DNA of 64,000 nucleotides from Candidatus Nitrospira nitrosa (GCF_001458735.1 NZ_CZQA01000001.1:1736001-1800000), one strand, 5' to 3'. Shown: positions 43,938 to 53,463, numbered from the stretch's first letter. A program made the numbers and translations. Notes: a model not told the origin generated them from the sequence alone.

Positions 43938-44975
43938 GTGAATACCACAAGCCGCATGAAGATCGCGCTCGACGCGGTGGGGGGAGATCATGGCCCGGCA
44001 CCTTGTGTCGAGGGTGCGCTCCAGGCTGTGAAAGAGTGCGACGTCGAGGTTATTCTTGTCGGCGACGAAGCCATCCTGAAACAAGAGTGCGAGCGTCAAT
44101 CCGTTCATGACCCTCGCCTGTCCATCAAGCACGCCTCTCAGGTCGTTGAGATGCACGAGTCGCCTGCCGCAGTGGCTCGAAAGAAACGGGATTCGTCGAT
44201 TTGGGTTGCGACGGAGTTAGTCAAGAGCGGCGAAGCCGGGGCTGTGGTAAGCCCTGGGAATACGGGGGCAAGCATGGTGGCCTCGTTCTTTGTCTTAGGG
44301 CTGATCAAGGGGGTTGAACGACCGGCGATCGCCACAAGTCTTCCGACGTTGACAGGAGAGGCCATCATGCTCGATGTCGGAGCGAATGTAGACTGCTCCG
44401 CCAACCATCTCGAACAATTCGCCTTGATGGGGAACGAATACGGCAAGCATCTGCTCAGCAAACCGAATCCTCGTGTGGGATTACTCAGCATCGGCGAAGA
44501 AGATAGTAAGGGGAATGAGGTCACGAAGGAAACGTTTAAGTTGCTCAAGTCGAGCTCGATGAATTTCGTGGGGAATGTCGAGGGGCGCGATGTCTATAGC
44601 GGGATCGCGGATGTTGTCGTCTGCGATGGGTTTATCGGAAATGTCGCGTTGAAGATTTCCGAAGGCGTTGCCGAGATGATCAAGCGGCTGCTCCTGAAGG
44701 AAATTTCAGGACACTTCTTCGGTCGACTCGCGTATCCCCTCATTGCGGGCCCACTGGCAAATCTCAAGCGGAAAATAGACTATGCTGAATTCGGTGGGGC
44801 CCCGCTGCTGGGTGTGAATGGGGTGACGATGATCTGTCATGGTCGGTCGTCGGCGAAGGCCATCAAAAATGCGATCCGACGGGCCAAGGGGATGGCCGAG
44901 GGCGGCGTGCGAGAGCTCATTCAGCGAGACATTGAGGAAAGTCATTCCCGTCCGGCCATGGAATCAGGGCGATGA
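43938..44975 (+). CDS. plsX: Phosphate acyltransferase PlsX
   Basis: 345 residues if the GTG at 43938 is used, 339 from the ATG at 43956 that opens the conserved MKIALDAVGGDHGP; no clear ribosome binding site decides. Other conserved motifs are VVSPGNTGASMVASFFVLG, GANVDCSANHLEQFA and VVCDGFIGNVALKISEG. PlsX makes acyl-phosphate from acyl-ACP for phospholipid synthesis. Overlaps fabH (ATGA). Confidence 0.95.
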   Translation: MNTTSRMKIALDAVGGDHGPAPCVEGALQAVKECDVEVILVGDEAILKQECERQSVHDPRLSIKHASQVVEMHESPAAVARKKRDSSIWVATELVKSGEAGAVVSPGNTGASMVASFFVLGLIKGVERPAIATSLPTLTGEAIMLDVGANVDCSANHLEQFALMGNEYGKHLLSKPNPRVGLLSIGEEDSKGNEVTKETFKLLKSSSMNFVGNVEGRDVYSGIADVVVCDGFIGNVALKISEGVAEMIKRLLLKEISGHFFGRLAYPLIAGPLANLKRKIDYAEFGGAPLLGVNGVTMICHGRSSAKAIKNAIRRAKGMAEGGVRELIQRDIEESHSRPAMESGR

Positions 44976-45946
44976 AGGCTTGTATTTCTGGCACCGGCTC
45001 GTATACGCCTGCCAAGATTCTGACGAATGCGGATCTTGAACAGATGGTGGCCACGTCCGACGAATGGATTCGCGAGCGAACCGGCATCCGCGAGCGGCGT
45101 CTTGCAGCGACAGGAGAGGCCTGCTCGGACCTTGCAGTTCAGGCCGGGAAGCGGGCCTTGGCGTCGGCAGGTCTGACGGCTGCCGATCTCGACATGATTT
45201 TGGTAGCCACATGTACGGGGGATTACCCGCTTCCAGCTACAGCCTGTCTTGTTCAGCATCAACTTGGGGCGATGAAGGCCGCGGCGTGCGATCTTTCGGC
45301 TGCGTGCTGTGGGTTTGTCTATGCGCTTTCTGTCGCGGATGCCTATGTGAAGAGTGGGATGCGGCACGTGCTGGTGATCGGAGCTGAAGTCATGTCCGCG
45401 ATCACGGACTGGACCGACCGGAACACCTGCGTGTTGTTTGGGGATGGAGCTGGAGCGGTTGTGGTCAGTGCGAGTGATGGGGAGCGAGGAATCCTCTCCA
45501 CACATCTTCGTTCTGACGGAACACTGTGCGACCTGATCATGGTGCCGGGTGGTGGCTCCCGTATGCCCGCTTCTGAAAAGATGGTTGAAGAGCGCCTCCA
45601 GTACATCAAGATGAAGGGCAATGAAACGTTCAAGGTTGCGGTCCGAACGCTGGAAGAAATTGCTCGGACGACGTTGTCTGCCAATAATCTTCGAGTGGAG
45701 GATATCGATCTCTATGTGCCGCACCAGGCGAATATACGAATTCTCAAGGCGGTGATTGAACGGTTGGGCCTTCCGATCGAGAAGGTGCTCCTGAACGTGG
45801 ATCGGTATGGAAACACATCGGCGGCCTCCATCCCCATCGCGCTTGATGAAGCGGTTCGTGAGGGGCGTGTGAAGGCTGGTTCCTTGGTGATGCTGGGTGC
45901 CTTTGGAGCGGGCCTCACGTGGGCGTCAGCCGTCATTAGGTGGTAG
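44972..45946 (+). CDS. fabH: 3-oxoacyl-ACP synthase III FabH
   Basis: 324 residues, ATGA overlap with plsX. The catalytic triad is present: Cys112 in SAACCGF, His in YVPHQANIRI, Asn in YGNTSAASIP. The N-terminal GTGSYTPAKILTNADLEQMV and ERTGIRERR are typical. FabH starts fatty-acid synthesis by condensing acetyl-CoA (or branched primers) with malonyl-ACP. The adjacent Cys113 is an unusual replacement for the Ala or Ser usually found beside the catalytic Cys. Confidence 0.96.
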   Translation: MKACISGTGSYTPAKILTNADLEQMVATSDEWIRERTGIRERRLAATGEACSDLAVQAGKRALASAGLTAADLDMILVATCTGDYPLPATACLVQHQLGAMKAAACDLSAACCGFVYALSVADAYVKSGMRHVLVIGAEVMSAITDWTDRNTCVLFGDGAGAVVVSASDGERGILSTHLRSDGTLCDLIMVPGGGSRMPASEKMVEERLQYIKMKGNETFKVAVRTLEEIARTTLSANNLRVEDIDLYVPHQANIRILKAVIERLGLPIEKVLLNVDRYGNTSAASIPIALDEAVREGRVKAGSLVMLGAFGAGLTWASAVIRW

Positions 45947-46028
45947 GTGTGGATCTGTCCGGAGTCAAGAGAAGTATTGAGTTGACTCCTCCTGGATACG
46001 GACGAGCGGCTTGTAAAAACTTTTCCCG

Positions 46029-46056
46029 TTGACTTTGCACGGGATTTCTAAGATAT
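46029..46056 (+). promoter_or_regulatory. Possible promoter before fabD
   Basis: TTGACT at 46029-46034 and AGATAT at 46051-46056, 16 bases apart, in the 120-base fabH-fabD gap, very close to the fabD start. A leader of only a few bases would follow, so it is tentative. Confidence 0.3.
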
Positions 46057-46066
46057 CTAACGCCCC

Positions 46067-47002
46067 ATGACGCAAAAAATCGGTCTCGTGTTCCCTGGAC
46101 AGGGGTCTCAATCAGTCGGGATGGGAAAGGCACTCTATGATGCCCACCCCTCCTTGAAAGCAGTGTACGATGAGGCTTCCTCGGTTCTAGGATATGACGT
46201 GGCGGAGTTGTGCTTTACTGGACCGGCAGAACGGCTTAATCTGACCGAATTCACTCAGCCAGCCTTGCTTGTCAGTAGCATCGCTGCCTGGAAACTCTTT
46301 GAGCCGGTTGGGATCAAGCCCATTGCAGCCGCGGGGCATAGTTTGGGCGAATACTCCGCGTTGGTTGCGGTCGGTGGGGTTACCTTTCCTGATGCCGTTG
46401 GTTTGGTTCAGAAACGTGGCCGGTACATGTCCGAGGCCGTTGCTCCTGGAACCGGCCTTGTCGCGGCACTCTTAGGATTAACCGCTGAAGTTGTTAAAGA
46501 GGTCTGTCATGCTGCCTCATCAGTCGGCGTGGTAGCGGCCGCAAATTTCAACTCACCTGGGCAGATCGTGATTGCCGGTGAGAAGGCGGCGGTGGAGCGA
46601 GCGATCGCGTTGGCGAAGGAGCAAGGCTGTAAAAAGGCTATTCCGTTGCCTGTCAGTGTGCCGGTGCATACGCCCTTGATGCAACAAGCTGCTGATCGGT
46701 TAGCCAAGGACCTCGGTGCGGTGCGATGGTCGGATCTCCGTGCACCACTCGTGAATAACGCAGAGGCGAAGGCGATCAGTCGTGCAGGGGAGATTCAGGC
46801 ATCATTGATTCGCCAGCTGCCTTCTTCTGTCTTGTGGGAAGATACGGTGCAGGCCATGGGCAACATGGGAGTGACGACCTTTGTTGAAGTTGGCCCTGGC
46901 ACAGTGTTGACCGGTTTGATCAAGCGAATTTTGCCTGGCGTGACTTTATTGAACGTCAACGATCCGAAATCCTTAGATGCGACACTCAAGGCGCTGAGCT
47001 GA
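46067..47002 (+). CDS. fabD: Malonyl-CoA:ACP transacylase FabD
   Basis: 311 residues. The signatures FPGQGSQSVGMG at the N-terminus, nucleophile Ser92 in AAGHSLGEYSALVA and the later PVHTPLMQ (catalytic His) are all visible. FabD loads malonyl groups onto ACP, encoded two genes downstream. The ATG at 46067 immediately follows the gap that may hold a promoter. Confidence 0.97.
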   Translation: MTQKIGLVFPGQGSQSVGMGKALYDAHPSLKAVYDEASSVLGYDVAELCFTGPAERLNLTEFTQPALLVSSIAAWKLFEPVGIKPIAAAGHSLGEYSALVAVGGVTFPDAVGLVQKRGRYMSEAVAPGTGLVAALLGLTAEVVKEVCHAASSVGVVAAANFNSPGQIVIAGEKAAVERAIALAKEQGCKKAIPLPVSVPVHTPLMQQAADRLAKDLGAVRWSDLRAPLVNNAEAKAISRAGEIQASLIRQLPSSVLWEDTVQAMGNMGVTTFVEVGPGTVLTGLIKRILPGVTLLNVNDPKSLDATLKALS

Positions 47003-47078
47003 GAGGAGATTGTCCCGAGGGAAAACTAAGTCACGAACCGCTTTGTCGTCTGTTAACGCGTTATTGGAAAGGTCTGCG

Positions 47079-47822
47079 ATGTCACTACAAGGGAGAACCG
47101 CTATTGTAACCGGTGCCGCTCAGGGTATCGGTCGTGCGATTGCCGAAGCGTTGGCTCAAGCGGGGGCGGACATAGCCGTCGCCGATCTCGACCCCAGCCG
47201 TTCCGCGGAAACTGTGGCTGCGGTAGAGAAAATTGGGAGAAAGGCGTTGAACCTCAAAGTCAACGTGGCTGATACCGGTGAAACCAAGTCGATGGTCGAG
47301 CAAGTCCTCAAAGCTTGGGGAAAGGTCGACATCCTGGTCAACAATGCCGGGATTACTCGGGACGGTTTATTGTTGCGGATGAAAGAAGAGGATTGGAACC
47401 TGGTCCTTCAGATTAATTTGAACGGCACCTTTAACTGTACAAAGGCAGTCTTGCAGCCGATGACGAAGCAGCGGTATGGTCGTATCGTCAACATTGCCTC
47501 GATTGTTGGGGTGATTGGGAATGCAGGGCAGGCAAACTATTCGGCGTCGAAGGCAGCCGTCATCGGCTTTACGAAGACAGTGGGGCGGGAATATGCCAGC
47601 CGCAATGTGACGGTGAATGCGGTGGCGCCGGGTTTCATCGATACGGCGATGACCCATGGGCTTTCCACTGATGTCAAGGACACCTTACTCAAGCAGATTC
47701 CACTGGGTCGCTTGGGGACGCCAGCTGACATTGCCGCAGCTGTGCGTTTCTTGGTCTCCGAGGAGGCCGCCTACATCACGGGTCATGTGTTGCACGTAAA
47801 CGGCGGTATGTTGATGGTATAA
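47079..47822 (+). CDS. fabG: 3-oxoacyl-ACP reductase FabG
   Basis: 247 residues from the ATG at 47079 with GGAAAGG upstream; an in-frame TTG 23 codons before it is discounted. Short-chain dehydrogenase fold: cofactor motif VTGAAQGIGRAIAEAL, NNAGITRDGLLLRM, Ser in NIASIVG and YSASK (catalytic Tyr and Lys), then PGFIDTAMT. It reduces beta-ketoacyl-ACP. Part of fabD-fabG-acpP-fabF. Confidence 0.97.
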   Translation: MSLQGRTAIVTGAAQGIGRAIAEALAQAGADIAVADLDPSRSAETVAAVEKIGRKALNLKVNVADTGETKSMVEQVLKAWGKVDILVNNAGITRDGLLLRMKEEDWNLVLQINLNGTFNCTKAVLQPMTKQRYGRIVNIASIVGVIGNAGQANYSASKAAVIGFTKTVGREYASRNVTVNAVAPGFIDTAMTHGLSTDVKDTLLKQIPLGRLGTPADIAAAVRFLVSEEAAYITGHVLHVNGGMLMV

Positions 47823-47912
47823 AGACAGCGAGTCTCATGAGCGAATGGCCGTCACAGATCCCCGTGTGGCGGTGCAGGTGAGCGTATACCGGGGAAGGAG
47901 GTAGTCAGATCG

Positions 47913-48146
47913 ATGGCCACTGTAGAAGAACGAGTGAAGAAAATTATTGCCGAGCAGCTGGGCGTAGAGGAAGCCGAGGTTACACCGGAGGCCTCTTTCG
48001 TTGAAGACTTGGGAGCGGATTCGCTCGATACGGTCGAGCTGGTGATGGCACTTGAAGAAGAATTTTCGATCGAAATCCCCGATGAGGATGCCGAGAAAAT
48101 TCTGACGGTCGGAAAAGCGCTGGACTACATTAAAGAAAAGTCTTGA
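47913..48146 (+). CDS. acpP: Acyl carrier protein
   Basis: 77 residues, acidic four-helix protein. The phosphopantetheine attachment serine is Ser37 in [28 protein letters not shown] lies before the start. The gene sits between fabG and fabF, the standard location for the fatty-acid ACP. Confidence 0.98.
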   Translation: MATVEERVKKIIAEQLGVEEAEVTPEASFVEDLGADSLDTVELVMALEEEFSIEIPDEDAEKILTVGKALDYIKEKS

Positions 48147-48148
48147 AC

Positions 48149-49411
48149 ATGGGCGCAGGCGAATCAGATCGGCCAACTCGGCGTGTCGTTGTCACCGGTC
48201 TTGGTCTGGTGACTCCGTTGGGTACTGGGGTCGAAAAGACGTGGAATGCCATTTGTGCTGGCGAGTCGGGTATCGCCAGGATCACGCGATTTGATCCGAC
48301 CGGCTATGATGCCCAAATTGCAGGCGAGGTGAAGGACTTCGATCCGGCTCGGTTCATCGAAAAAAAAGAGATCAAGAAGATGGATACGTTCATCCACTAC
48401 GCTGTCGGTGCAGCGCAGTTGGCCGTGGACGATGCAGGATTAAAGGTCTCGCCGGAAGAGGCCACACGAGTCGGGGTGTATATCGGTTCCGGGATCGGCG
48501 GTCTCGGGTCGATCGAACATTATCATGATGTGCTCATGGCCAAAGGGCCTGGCCGGGTCTCACCATTTTTTATCCCGATGACGATTATCAACCTCGCCTC
48601 CGGGCAAGTGGCGATTCGGATCGGAGCCAAAGGACCCAATTCCTGTGCCGTGACGGCTTGCGCCACGGGCAATCATTGCATTGGAGATGCCTACCGCTTG
48701 ATACAACGAGGTGAGGCCGATGTCATGGTGGCCGGTGGTGCCGAAGCGGCGGTCACTCCGTTGGGTGTTGCAGGATTCGCAGCCGCAAAGGCATTGTCCT
48801 TCAGGAATGATGAACCGACCAAGGCGAGCCGTCCCTTCGACAAGGATCGTGATGGATTCGTATTGGGCGAAGGAGCAGGGGTTGTCGTAATCGAAGAATC
48901 TGAGCATGCCATCCGGCGTGGGGTGAGAATATACGGGGAGATCATTGGGTACGGGATGAATAGCGATGCGTACCACATTACGGCTCCACCAGAAGAGGGC
49001 GAAGGGGCTGTGCGGTGTATGGAACTTGCCCTAAAGGATGCAGGAATATCCCGCGATCAGATCGGCTATATCAATGCGCACGGGACATCGACGATGGCCG
49101 ATGCGATTGAGACTCGCGCCATCAAACAAGTATTCGGTGAGCAGGCCTATCGTATTCCCGTTAGCTCAACCAAGTCCATGACGGGGCATTTGCTCGGTGC
49201 GGCCGGTGGAATCGAAGCGGTCTTCAGCATCCTGGCGTTGTTCCATGGGATGCTCCCGCCCACGATTAATCTGAATGCTCCTGATCCAGCCTGTGACTTA
49301 GACTATATTCCCAACAAGGCTCGGTCAGCTGCGATTCAGGTGGCCTTGTCTAATTCGTTCGGATTTGGAGGAGTGAACGCCTGTTTGATTTTCAAGCGAC
49401 TGGACACGTAA
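48149..49411 (+). CDS. fabF: 3-oxoacyl-ACP synthase II FabF
   Basis: 420 residues from the ATG at 48149; a TTG at 48143 would overlap the acpP stop and cannot be excluded. Ketosynthase motifs: [13 protein letters not shown], catalytic Cys171 in [13 protein letters not shown], first His in [15 protein letters not shown] and second His in [12 protein letters not shown]. It extends acyl chains in the fatty-acid cycle. Ends 13 bases before rnc, so RNase III is probably co-transcribed. Confidence 0.97.
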   Translation: MGAGESDRPTRRVVVTGLGLVTPLGTGVEKTWNAICAGESGIARITRFDPTGYDAQIAGEVKDFDPARFIEKKEIKKMDTFIHYAVGAAQLAVDDAGLKVSPEEATRVGVYIGSGIGGLGSIEHYHDVLMAKGPGRVSPFFIPMTIINLASGQVAIRIGAKGPNSCAVTACATGNHCIGDAYRLIQRGEADVMVAGGAEAAVTPLGVAGFAAAKALSFRNDEPTKASRPFDKDRDGFVLGEGAGVVVIEESEHAIRRGVRIYGEIIGYGMNSDAYHITAPPEEGEGAVRCMELALKDAGISRDQIGYINAHGTSTMADAIETRAIKQVFGEQAYRIPVSSTKSMTGHLLGAAGGIEAVFSILALFHGMLPPTINLNAPDPACDLDYIPNKARSAAIQVALSNSFGFGGVNACLIFKRLDT

Positions 49412-49424
49412 TACGCATGTCTCA

Positions 49425-50132
49425 ATGATGCCTGCCTCTTCTGCCGACTCCTCACGTGCCTTCTTGAAATATCGATTCACGGATGACAATCTTTTGGAAG
49501 AGGCGCTCACGCATAAGTCGTATGTGAATGAGCGTCGGGAGCCTGGTCGCACACACAATGAACGCCTTGAGTTTTTGGGAGATGCTGTTTTATCGCTGAT
49601 TGTCAGTGATTATCTGGCGAGACGATATCCCGAATTGAGCGAAGGAGCGCTCTCCAAACTCAAAGCACAGCTGGTGAGCGAGATGCCCTTGGCGAATGCC
49701 GCTCGACGGCTGGATCTTGGGCGTTATCTGAGGCTTGGTCGAGGAGAGGAACGGTCCAAAGGAAGAGATAAAACGTCATTATTGGCTGACGCGCTGGAGG
49801 CCGTTATTGCCGCGGTTTATCTGGATGGAGGATTTGAGATCAGCCGTGATTTTACGGTCGATATTCTCGCCGATGAGCTGCACCAACTTGATGCCGTCCA
49901 TGAACAACCCGGCGGTGATGATTACAAAACGCGCTTTCAGGAATGGTGTCAAAAGCGATATGAGGTGTTGCCGCAGTACCTGGTGGTGCGCGAAACTGGA
50001 CCGGACCATCAGAAGACCTTTGAGGTGGAAGTGCAAGTGAATCAGAAAGTGGTAGGGGTTGGACGGGGAAATAGTAAGAAAGAAGCGGAACAGGAGGCCG
50101 CGCAGCACGCGCTGGGGAAGAGGGAGCATTGA
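49425..50132 (+). CDS. rnc: Ribonuclease III
   Basis: 235 residues. The RNase III signature NERLEFLGDAVLSLIV holds the acidic active-site residues, with DALEAVIAAVYLDGG supplying the rest; a double-stranded RNA-binding domain follows (YKTRFQEWCQKR through KKEAEQEAAQHAL). It processes rRNA precursors and duplex RNA. ATG at 49425 or the next codon at 49428 can serve as start. Placed after fabF, as in many bacteria. Confidence 0.97.
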   Translation: MMPASSADSSRAFLKYRFTDDNLLEEALTHKSYVNERREPGRTHNERLEFLGDAVLSLIVSDYLARRYPELSEGALSKLKAQLVSEMPLANAARRLDLGRYLRLGRGEERSKGRDKTSLLADALEAVIAAVYLDGGFEISRDFTVDILADELHQLDAVHEQPGGDDYKTRFQEWCQKRYEVLPQYLVVRETGPDHQKTFEVEVQVNQKVVGVGRGNSKKEAEQEAAQHALGKREH

Positions 50133-50206
50133 GATAGCATTTCGTTGGAAATCGGAACTGCTACAATGTCGGGCCATGGTGATTGGAAGAGTATGGGAGG
50201 ACGGTG

Positions 50207-50812
50207 ATGTTGAAGCAAACTAGATGGCGGATACTGGCGGGGGGACTGATCGGTCTGATGTTGTTGGTCTCAGGAATCGGGTTGCTGCCTGCAGCGGACA
50301 ACACGCCCAATTCAAAGACGGATGCTCCGAAGAGTGCACGGGCCATTATTAAGACAAAATTCGGCGACCTCGAAATCAAGTTCTATCCGGATGTGGCGCC
50401 CAAGCATGTGGAGAATTTTATCCAGTTGGCCAAAGCGGGTTTCTACAATGGGACAATTTTTCATCGCGTGATTCCAGGATTCATGATCCAAGGCGGAGAT
50501 CCGAATACAAAGGATTCTCTCAAAAAAGACACCTATGGCCAGGGTGGTCCCGGTCATACGGTGAAAGCCGAGTTCAGTGACATCCCGCATAAGCGTGGCA
50601 TCCTCTCGATGGCTCGGGCCGCGGATCCGGACTCTGCGGGGTCTCAGTTTTTCATCGTGGTAGAGGATTCTCGATTTCTTGATCGTAAATACTCGGTGTT
50701 TGGAGAAGTGACGAAAGGTATTGGTGTGGCTGATAAGATCGTGAATATGCCACGTGACGAACGTGATAATCCACGGGAACGTGTAGAAATGACCGTGACC
50801 ATTGTGGAGTAG
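50207..50812 (+). CDS. Exported cyclophilin-type peptidyl-prolyl isomerase
   Basis: 201 residues from the ATG at 50207, six bases after GGGAGG. An N-terminal signal-like segment (about 8-30) predicts export or anchoring. The cyclophilin core carries FYPDVAPKHVENFIQLAKAG, YNGTIFHRVIPGFMIQGGDP and SQFFIVVED with the conserved catalytic Arg, Phe and Gln residues. It likely assists folding of periplasmic proteins. It follows rnc after 74 bases. Confidence 0.94.
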   Translation: MLKQTRWRILAGGLIGLMLLVSGIGLLPAADNTPNSKTDAPKSARAIIKTKFGDLEIKFYPDVAPKHVENFIQLAKAGFYNGTIFHRVIPGFMIQGGDPNTKDSLKKDTYGQGGPGHTVKAEFSDIPHKRGILSMARAADPDSAGSQFFIVVEDSRFLDRKYSVFGEVTKGIGVADKIVNMPRDERDNPRERVEMTVTIVE

Positions 50813-50936
50813 TATTACGGCTGCTCGTGAGTCTCATCGCGGGTGTTCTGGCCCTTGTGCGTGACGGTGCAGCCTTTTAGGGCTTCCGTATACGTAAGCC
50901 TGTCACGTGTGCCTGCCTGAGGTTTCCACCTTCCGA

Positions 50937-50963
50937 GGGGGGAGCTTTTGTAGGATTCCCCCC
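50937..50963. other. Stem-loop in ppi-PilZ gap
   Basis: GGGGGGA (50937-50943) and TCCCCCC (50957-50963) form a perfect 7-bp stem with a 13-base loop. A second palindromic stretch, GGCTT with AAGCC around a GTATAC core, lies at 50881-50900. No U-run follows on the plus strand. Could be a terminator-like or regulatory structure upstream of the PilZ gene. Confidence 0.35.
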
Positions 50964-51021
50964 AACCTAGTTCGAACGTATCCTCAACCCTGGTTGTTCG
51001 AATCATCAAACGAGGGGGAGG

Positions 51022-51411
51022 ATGTCATCCATCGTGACGCGCCGGATGTATCGTCGGCTTGAGGCTGAGTACCCCTGCTGTTATCTGATGCCCCATTGTG
51101 TGAGACTCGCTGCTATGCGGGATATTTCACTCAATGGGTTTCGGGTGCGGTGTCTTTCTGCCCCTCTTGCACAAACAATCATACGGGTTCAACTCTGGTT
51201 GCCTGACCAAAAAGATGGTCTCGAGATTGATCAAGCGGTCGTGCGATGGACAGAACCGTACGAATTTGGGGTTCAGATCGTCTCGCTCTCGAACGATGCG
51301 GATCGTCGGTTGGCAGGGCACATCGAACAACTCTTGCACCGGCAAGCCTCGGGTGGCTCCGCTGAAGATGCGCGAGGACAGGCGAGCGCGTTGCTGAAGC
51401 ACAGGGCCTAA
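51022..51411 (+). CDS. PilZ-domain protein
   Basis: 129 residues, soluble. The N-terminal RRMYRRLEAEYPCCYL and the later DISLNGFRVRC correspond to the RxxxR and D/NxSxxG motifs by which PilZ domains bind cyclic di-GMP, and the strand EIDQAVVRWTEPYEFGVQIVSL fits the end of the barrel. It has no other domain, so probably an adaptor. GAGGGGGAGG precedes the ATG. The genes it controls are not indicated by context. Confidence 0.75.
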   Translation: MSSIVTRRMYRRLEAEYPCCYLMPHCVRLAAMRDISLNGFRVRCLSAPLAQTIIRVQLWLPDQKDGLEIDQAVVRWTEPYEFGVQIVSLSNDADRRLAGHIEQLLHRQASGGSAEDARGQASALLKHRA

Positions 51412-51784
51412 CCCCGAACGGTTGCTATCCCATCTCTAACGTAATGTACTGCATCCGACACAACCTGATGTTCCCAATCCCTCCACAGGGTACAGTGAAG
51501 AAGGGGGATTCTTTGGTTCGGTGCATTGTCGGCGAACCTGGCGCACTGCCGAACAGATTGTCCAAGACATTCCTAGCCGGCATTATTCATGATGCTTCGT
51601 GACGAAACCGCCAAGACGCCACGTGAGGTGGGCACGCGGAGCACTGAGAGACCAAGGCATATTTGAATAGTATGTCGAGGCCGGGACGGGCGAGCCTGCC
51701 AGCCTGGCCACAGGAAACTCGCGGTCAGGCTAGTCGGCGCAGTATATCGGCGGTGACAGTAGATGCGCTCATGACTACTGCAGG
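51412..51784. other. 373-base gap with possible structured RNA
   Basis: No convincing open frame. AGCCTGGCC (51701-51709) pairs with GGTCAGGCT (51723-51731), a 9-bp stem with one G-U pair. It lies between the PilZ gene and the convergent Cys/His-rich gene. I compared the stretch by eye with GEMM-type cyclic di-GMP riboswitches, cobalamin riboswitches, RNase P and tmRNA and found no match. Confidence 0.4.
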
Positions 51785-52483
51785 CTAGTGTTGATGGTGG
51801 CAGCCGGGACCGTGGGTGTGTTCGTCAGGGCGTGGAGCAGGCATGAACGATTGTCCCGGAAGAAAGATGTGTCCAGGTTCGTGCTTCTTCTTCAGGTGTT
51901 CCGCAATCTCAGGGTGGTGTGTTTTCACGTAGCCAACTAGCCCTCCAAGAAATCGGCTGGACTGAAAGTCCTTACCCGAAAACGTCGAGACGAACCTGTC
52001 GATTCGATCCAAGACTGCTGGCGCGTCTGATACATCGGCGATCTGTTCAGGGTTCTTCTTTTTGAAGCTTTCGTATTCCTTTCGGAGGTGTTCTGCAAAT
52101 ACCGGCATGGGAGCAGATGGTATATGGAGGGGGCTGAGTGTGCGCCGGAGGGCCTGAAGCGCCGTGATCACTTCGGCATCTTGTCCGTCACGCCGTCCTT
52201 CAAAATAACTAAACGTAATGACTTCAATCAAATTAAAGAGGGCAACGGCCTTCTGACCCCCTGATTCGTCGAGTTCTCGATAGAACTCTCGGCGGACCGG
52301 TAAGAACTGCTCACTGAGCCGTTTCTGTTGGTAATCGCTTCCGGTATCGAGATAGCTGCAATCAGCGGGGCAGGAGATTCGAGCGATACGATGTTCGCCG
52401 CAGCAGAGGCTGCAGATCGAACTGCTTAGCGCGGGACATGGGCGCTTCCCTTTGCGGTCATGACAATACGCACAGGCATTCAT
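51785..52483 (-). CDS. Cys/His-rich putative metal-binding protein
   Basis: 232 residues, family not recognised. The first 45 residues hold a cluster of eight cysteines (CAYC, CP, CSLCC, CPADC), likely one or two zinc sites. The middle is helical and charged. The last residues, HTHGPGCHHQH, form a His-rich tail able to bind metal. No membrane segment or signal peptide is seen. The ATG overlaps the stop of the upstream propeller gene by four bases (ATGA), so the two proteins are probably made together. Confidence 0.7.
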   Translation of the reverse strand: MNACAYCHDRKGKRPCPALSSSICSLCCGEHRIARISCPADCSYLDTGSDYQQKRLSEQFLPVRREFYRELDESGGQKAVALFNLIEVITFSYFEGRRDGQDAEVITALQALRRTLSPLHIPSAPMPVFAEHLRKEYESFKKKNPEQIADVSDAPAVLDRIDRFVSTFSGKDFQSSRFLGGLVGYVKTHHPEIAEHLKKKHEPGHIFLPGQSFMPAPRPDEHTHGPGCHHQH

Positions 52484-53463
52484 TTCGTTGGCCCTTCTGG
52501 GGTTGTCTTTGGAGGGGGAGGAATGAACCCATAGTCGGCGAGGGTACGCTTCTCACCTTTGGATTTAGCTGATGACGGAGTTTCCAGCCCATTCATTTCA
52601 GCCGCGTGGACATAGTAATAGGGAACCAAGATGAGATTGTTCGTACGATCGATACCGATGTCGGCTGGAGCAAGGAGATACTCTGCGATGACTTGGAATC
52701 GGTGGTCTCTGGTCATTCGCCAAATCTTCCCTTTGGTGAGATCTGACACGTACATATTGCCCCACTGATCAAAATCAACGCCGCTCAGGTTTTGGAACCG
52801 ACTGGTGAAAAATCCGTTCGCCTCCAGTTCGGTCAACTGTCCGTCAGGGGTGATTTCCAGAATTTTCCCTTTGTCCCAGCTCACGGCAATGAGGTGGTGG
52901 GTTGTGGGGTGGACGGCGAGCCCTGCAGGGCCTGCGAGTCGGTCGTCGTGGATCAAGAGGTCGACCCGATAATTGTCCGATGGAGTGATGCGGTAGATGG
53001 AGTTGGCGTTCTGATCGGATACGTAGAGCAGACCGGTAGGTGAAGACGTCACATCGGTCAAGGAGACCGGTGATCGGGACGGCGGCGAACAGGAGACAGT
53101 GATCAGGAGCTTGCCGGTGGTCTTGTCGAAACCCTTCAGTTGATCCAGATCGGCAACGTAGAGGATGGATCCGACTAGGGCCATGCCCTTGGGGGCGTGC
53201 AGAGCGATGTCGGCCACACCGCCTTGAATAAACTTGAGGCTGATAATCTTCCCTTCGGTATTCAGTTTTGTAATGAAACCGTTATTATCACGAGCCTCAG
53301 GTTCTCCATTGATATTTGAGATAAAATATTCTTTCCCTGAGGGATCTCCGATAAAGCTATTGGGGGTCTCCAACCCGGTGATTTGCGCTGCCTCACTGGG
53401 GAGGGAAAGCCCTACCAGCAGTGCTGCAACGAGGATGGGTTGTTGAGAGGAAGATAAGGGCAA
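52480..53463 (-). CDS. Exported NHL/SMP-30-like beta-propeller protein
   Basis: 327 residues. The N-terminus MPLSSSQQPILVAALLVGLS then LPSEAAQ is a signal-peptide pattern. The body repeats blade motifs such as PKGMALVGSILYVADLDQLKG, PTGLLYVSDQNANSIYRI, AGLAVHPTTHHLIAV and DQWGNMYVSDLTKGKIWRM, consistent with a six-bladed NHL or SMP-30/gluconolactonase-type propeller. The C-terminus is Pro/Lys rich. It may bind a ligand or hydrolyse a lactone; no decisive active site is visible. Leads the two-gene unit with the Cys/His-rich gene. Confidence 0.75.
   Translation of the reverse strand: MPLSSSQQPILVAALLVGLSLPSEAAQITGLETPNSFIGDPSGKEYFISNINGEPEARDNNGFITKLNTEGKIISLKFIQGGVADIALHAPKGMALVGSILYVADLDQLKGFDKTTGKLLITVSCSPPSRSPVSLTDVTSSPTGLLYVSDQNANSIYRITPSDNYRVDLLIHDDRLAGPAGLAVHPTTHHLIAVSWDKGKILEITPDGQLTELEANGFFTSRFQNLSGVDFDQWGNMYVSDLTKGKIWRMTRDHRFQVIAEYLLAPADIGIDRTNNLILVPYYYVHAAEMNGLETPSSAKSKGEKRTLADYGFIPPPPKTTPEGPTK

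Noticed and set aside
43744-43941. 65-codon plus-strand frame before plsX.
   Set aside because: No ribosome binding site and Arg/Trp-rich noise-like composition; overlaps the plsX start.
50815-51009. Minus-strand 64-codon frame before the PilZ gene.
   Set aside because: Lies over the stem-loop sequences, no ribosome binding site and no resemblance.
51412-51784. GEMM-type cyclic di-GMP riboswitch near the PilZ gene.
   Set aside because: A GGGACGG string recalls the motif, but the flanking GCAAAGCC and receptor elements are missing.
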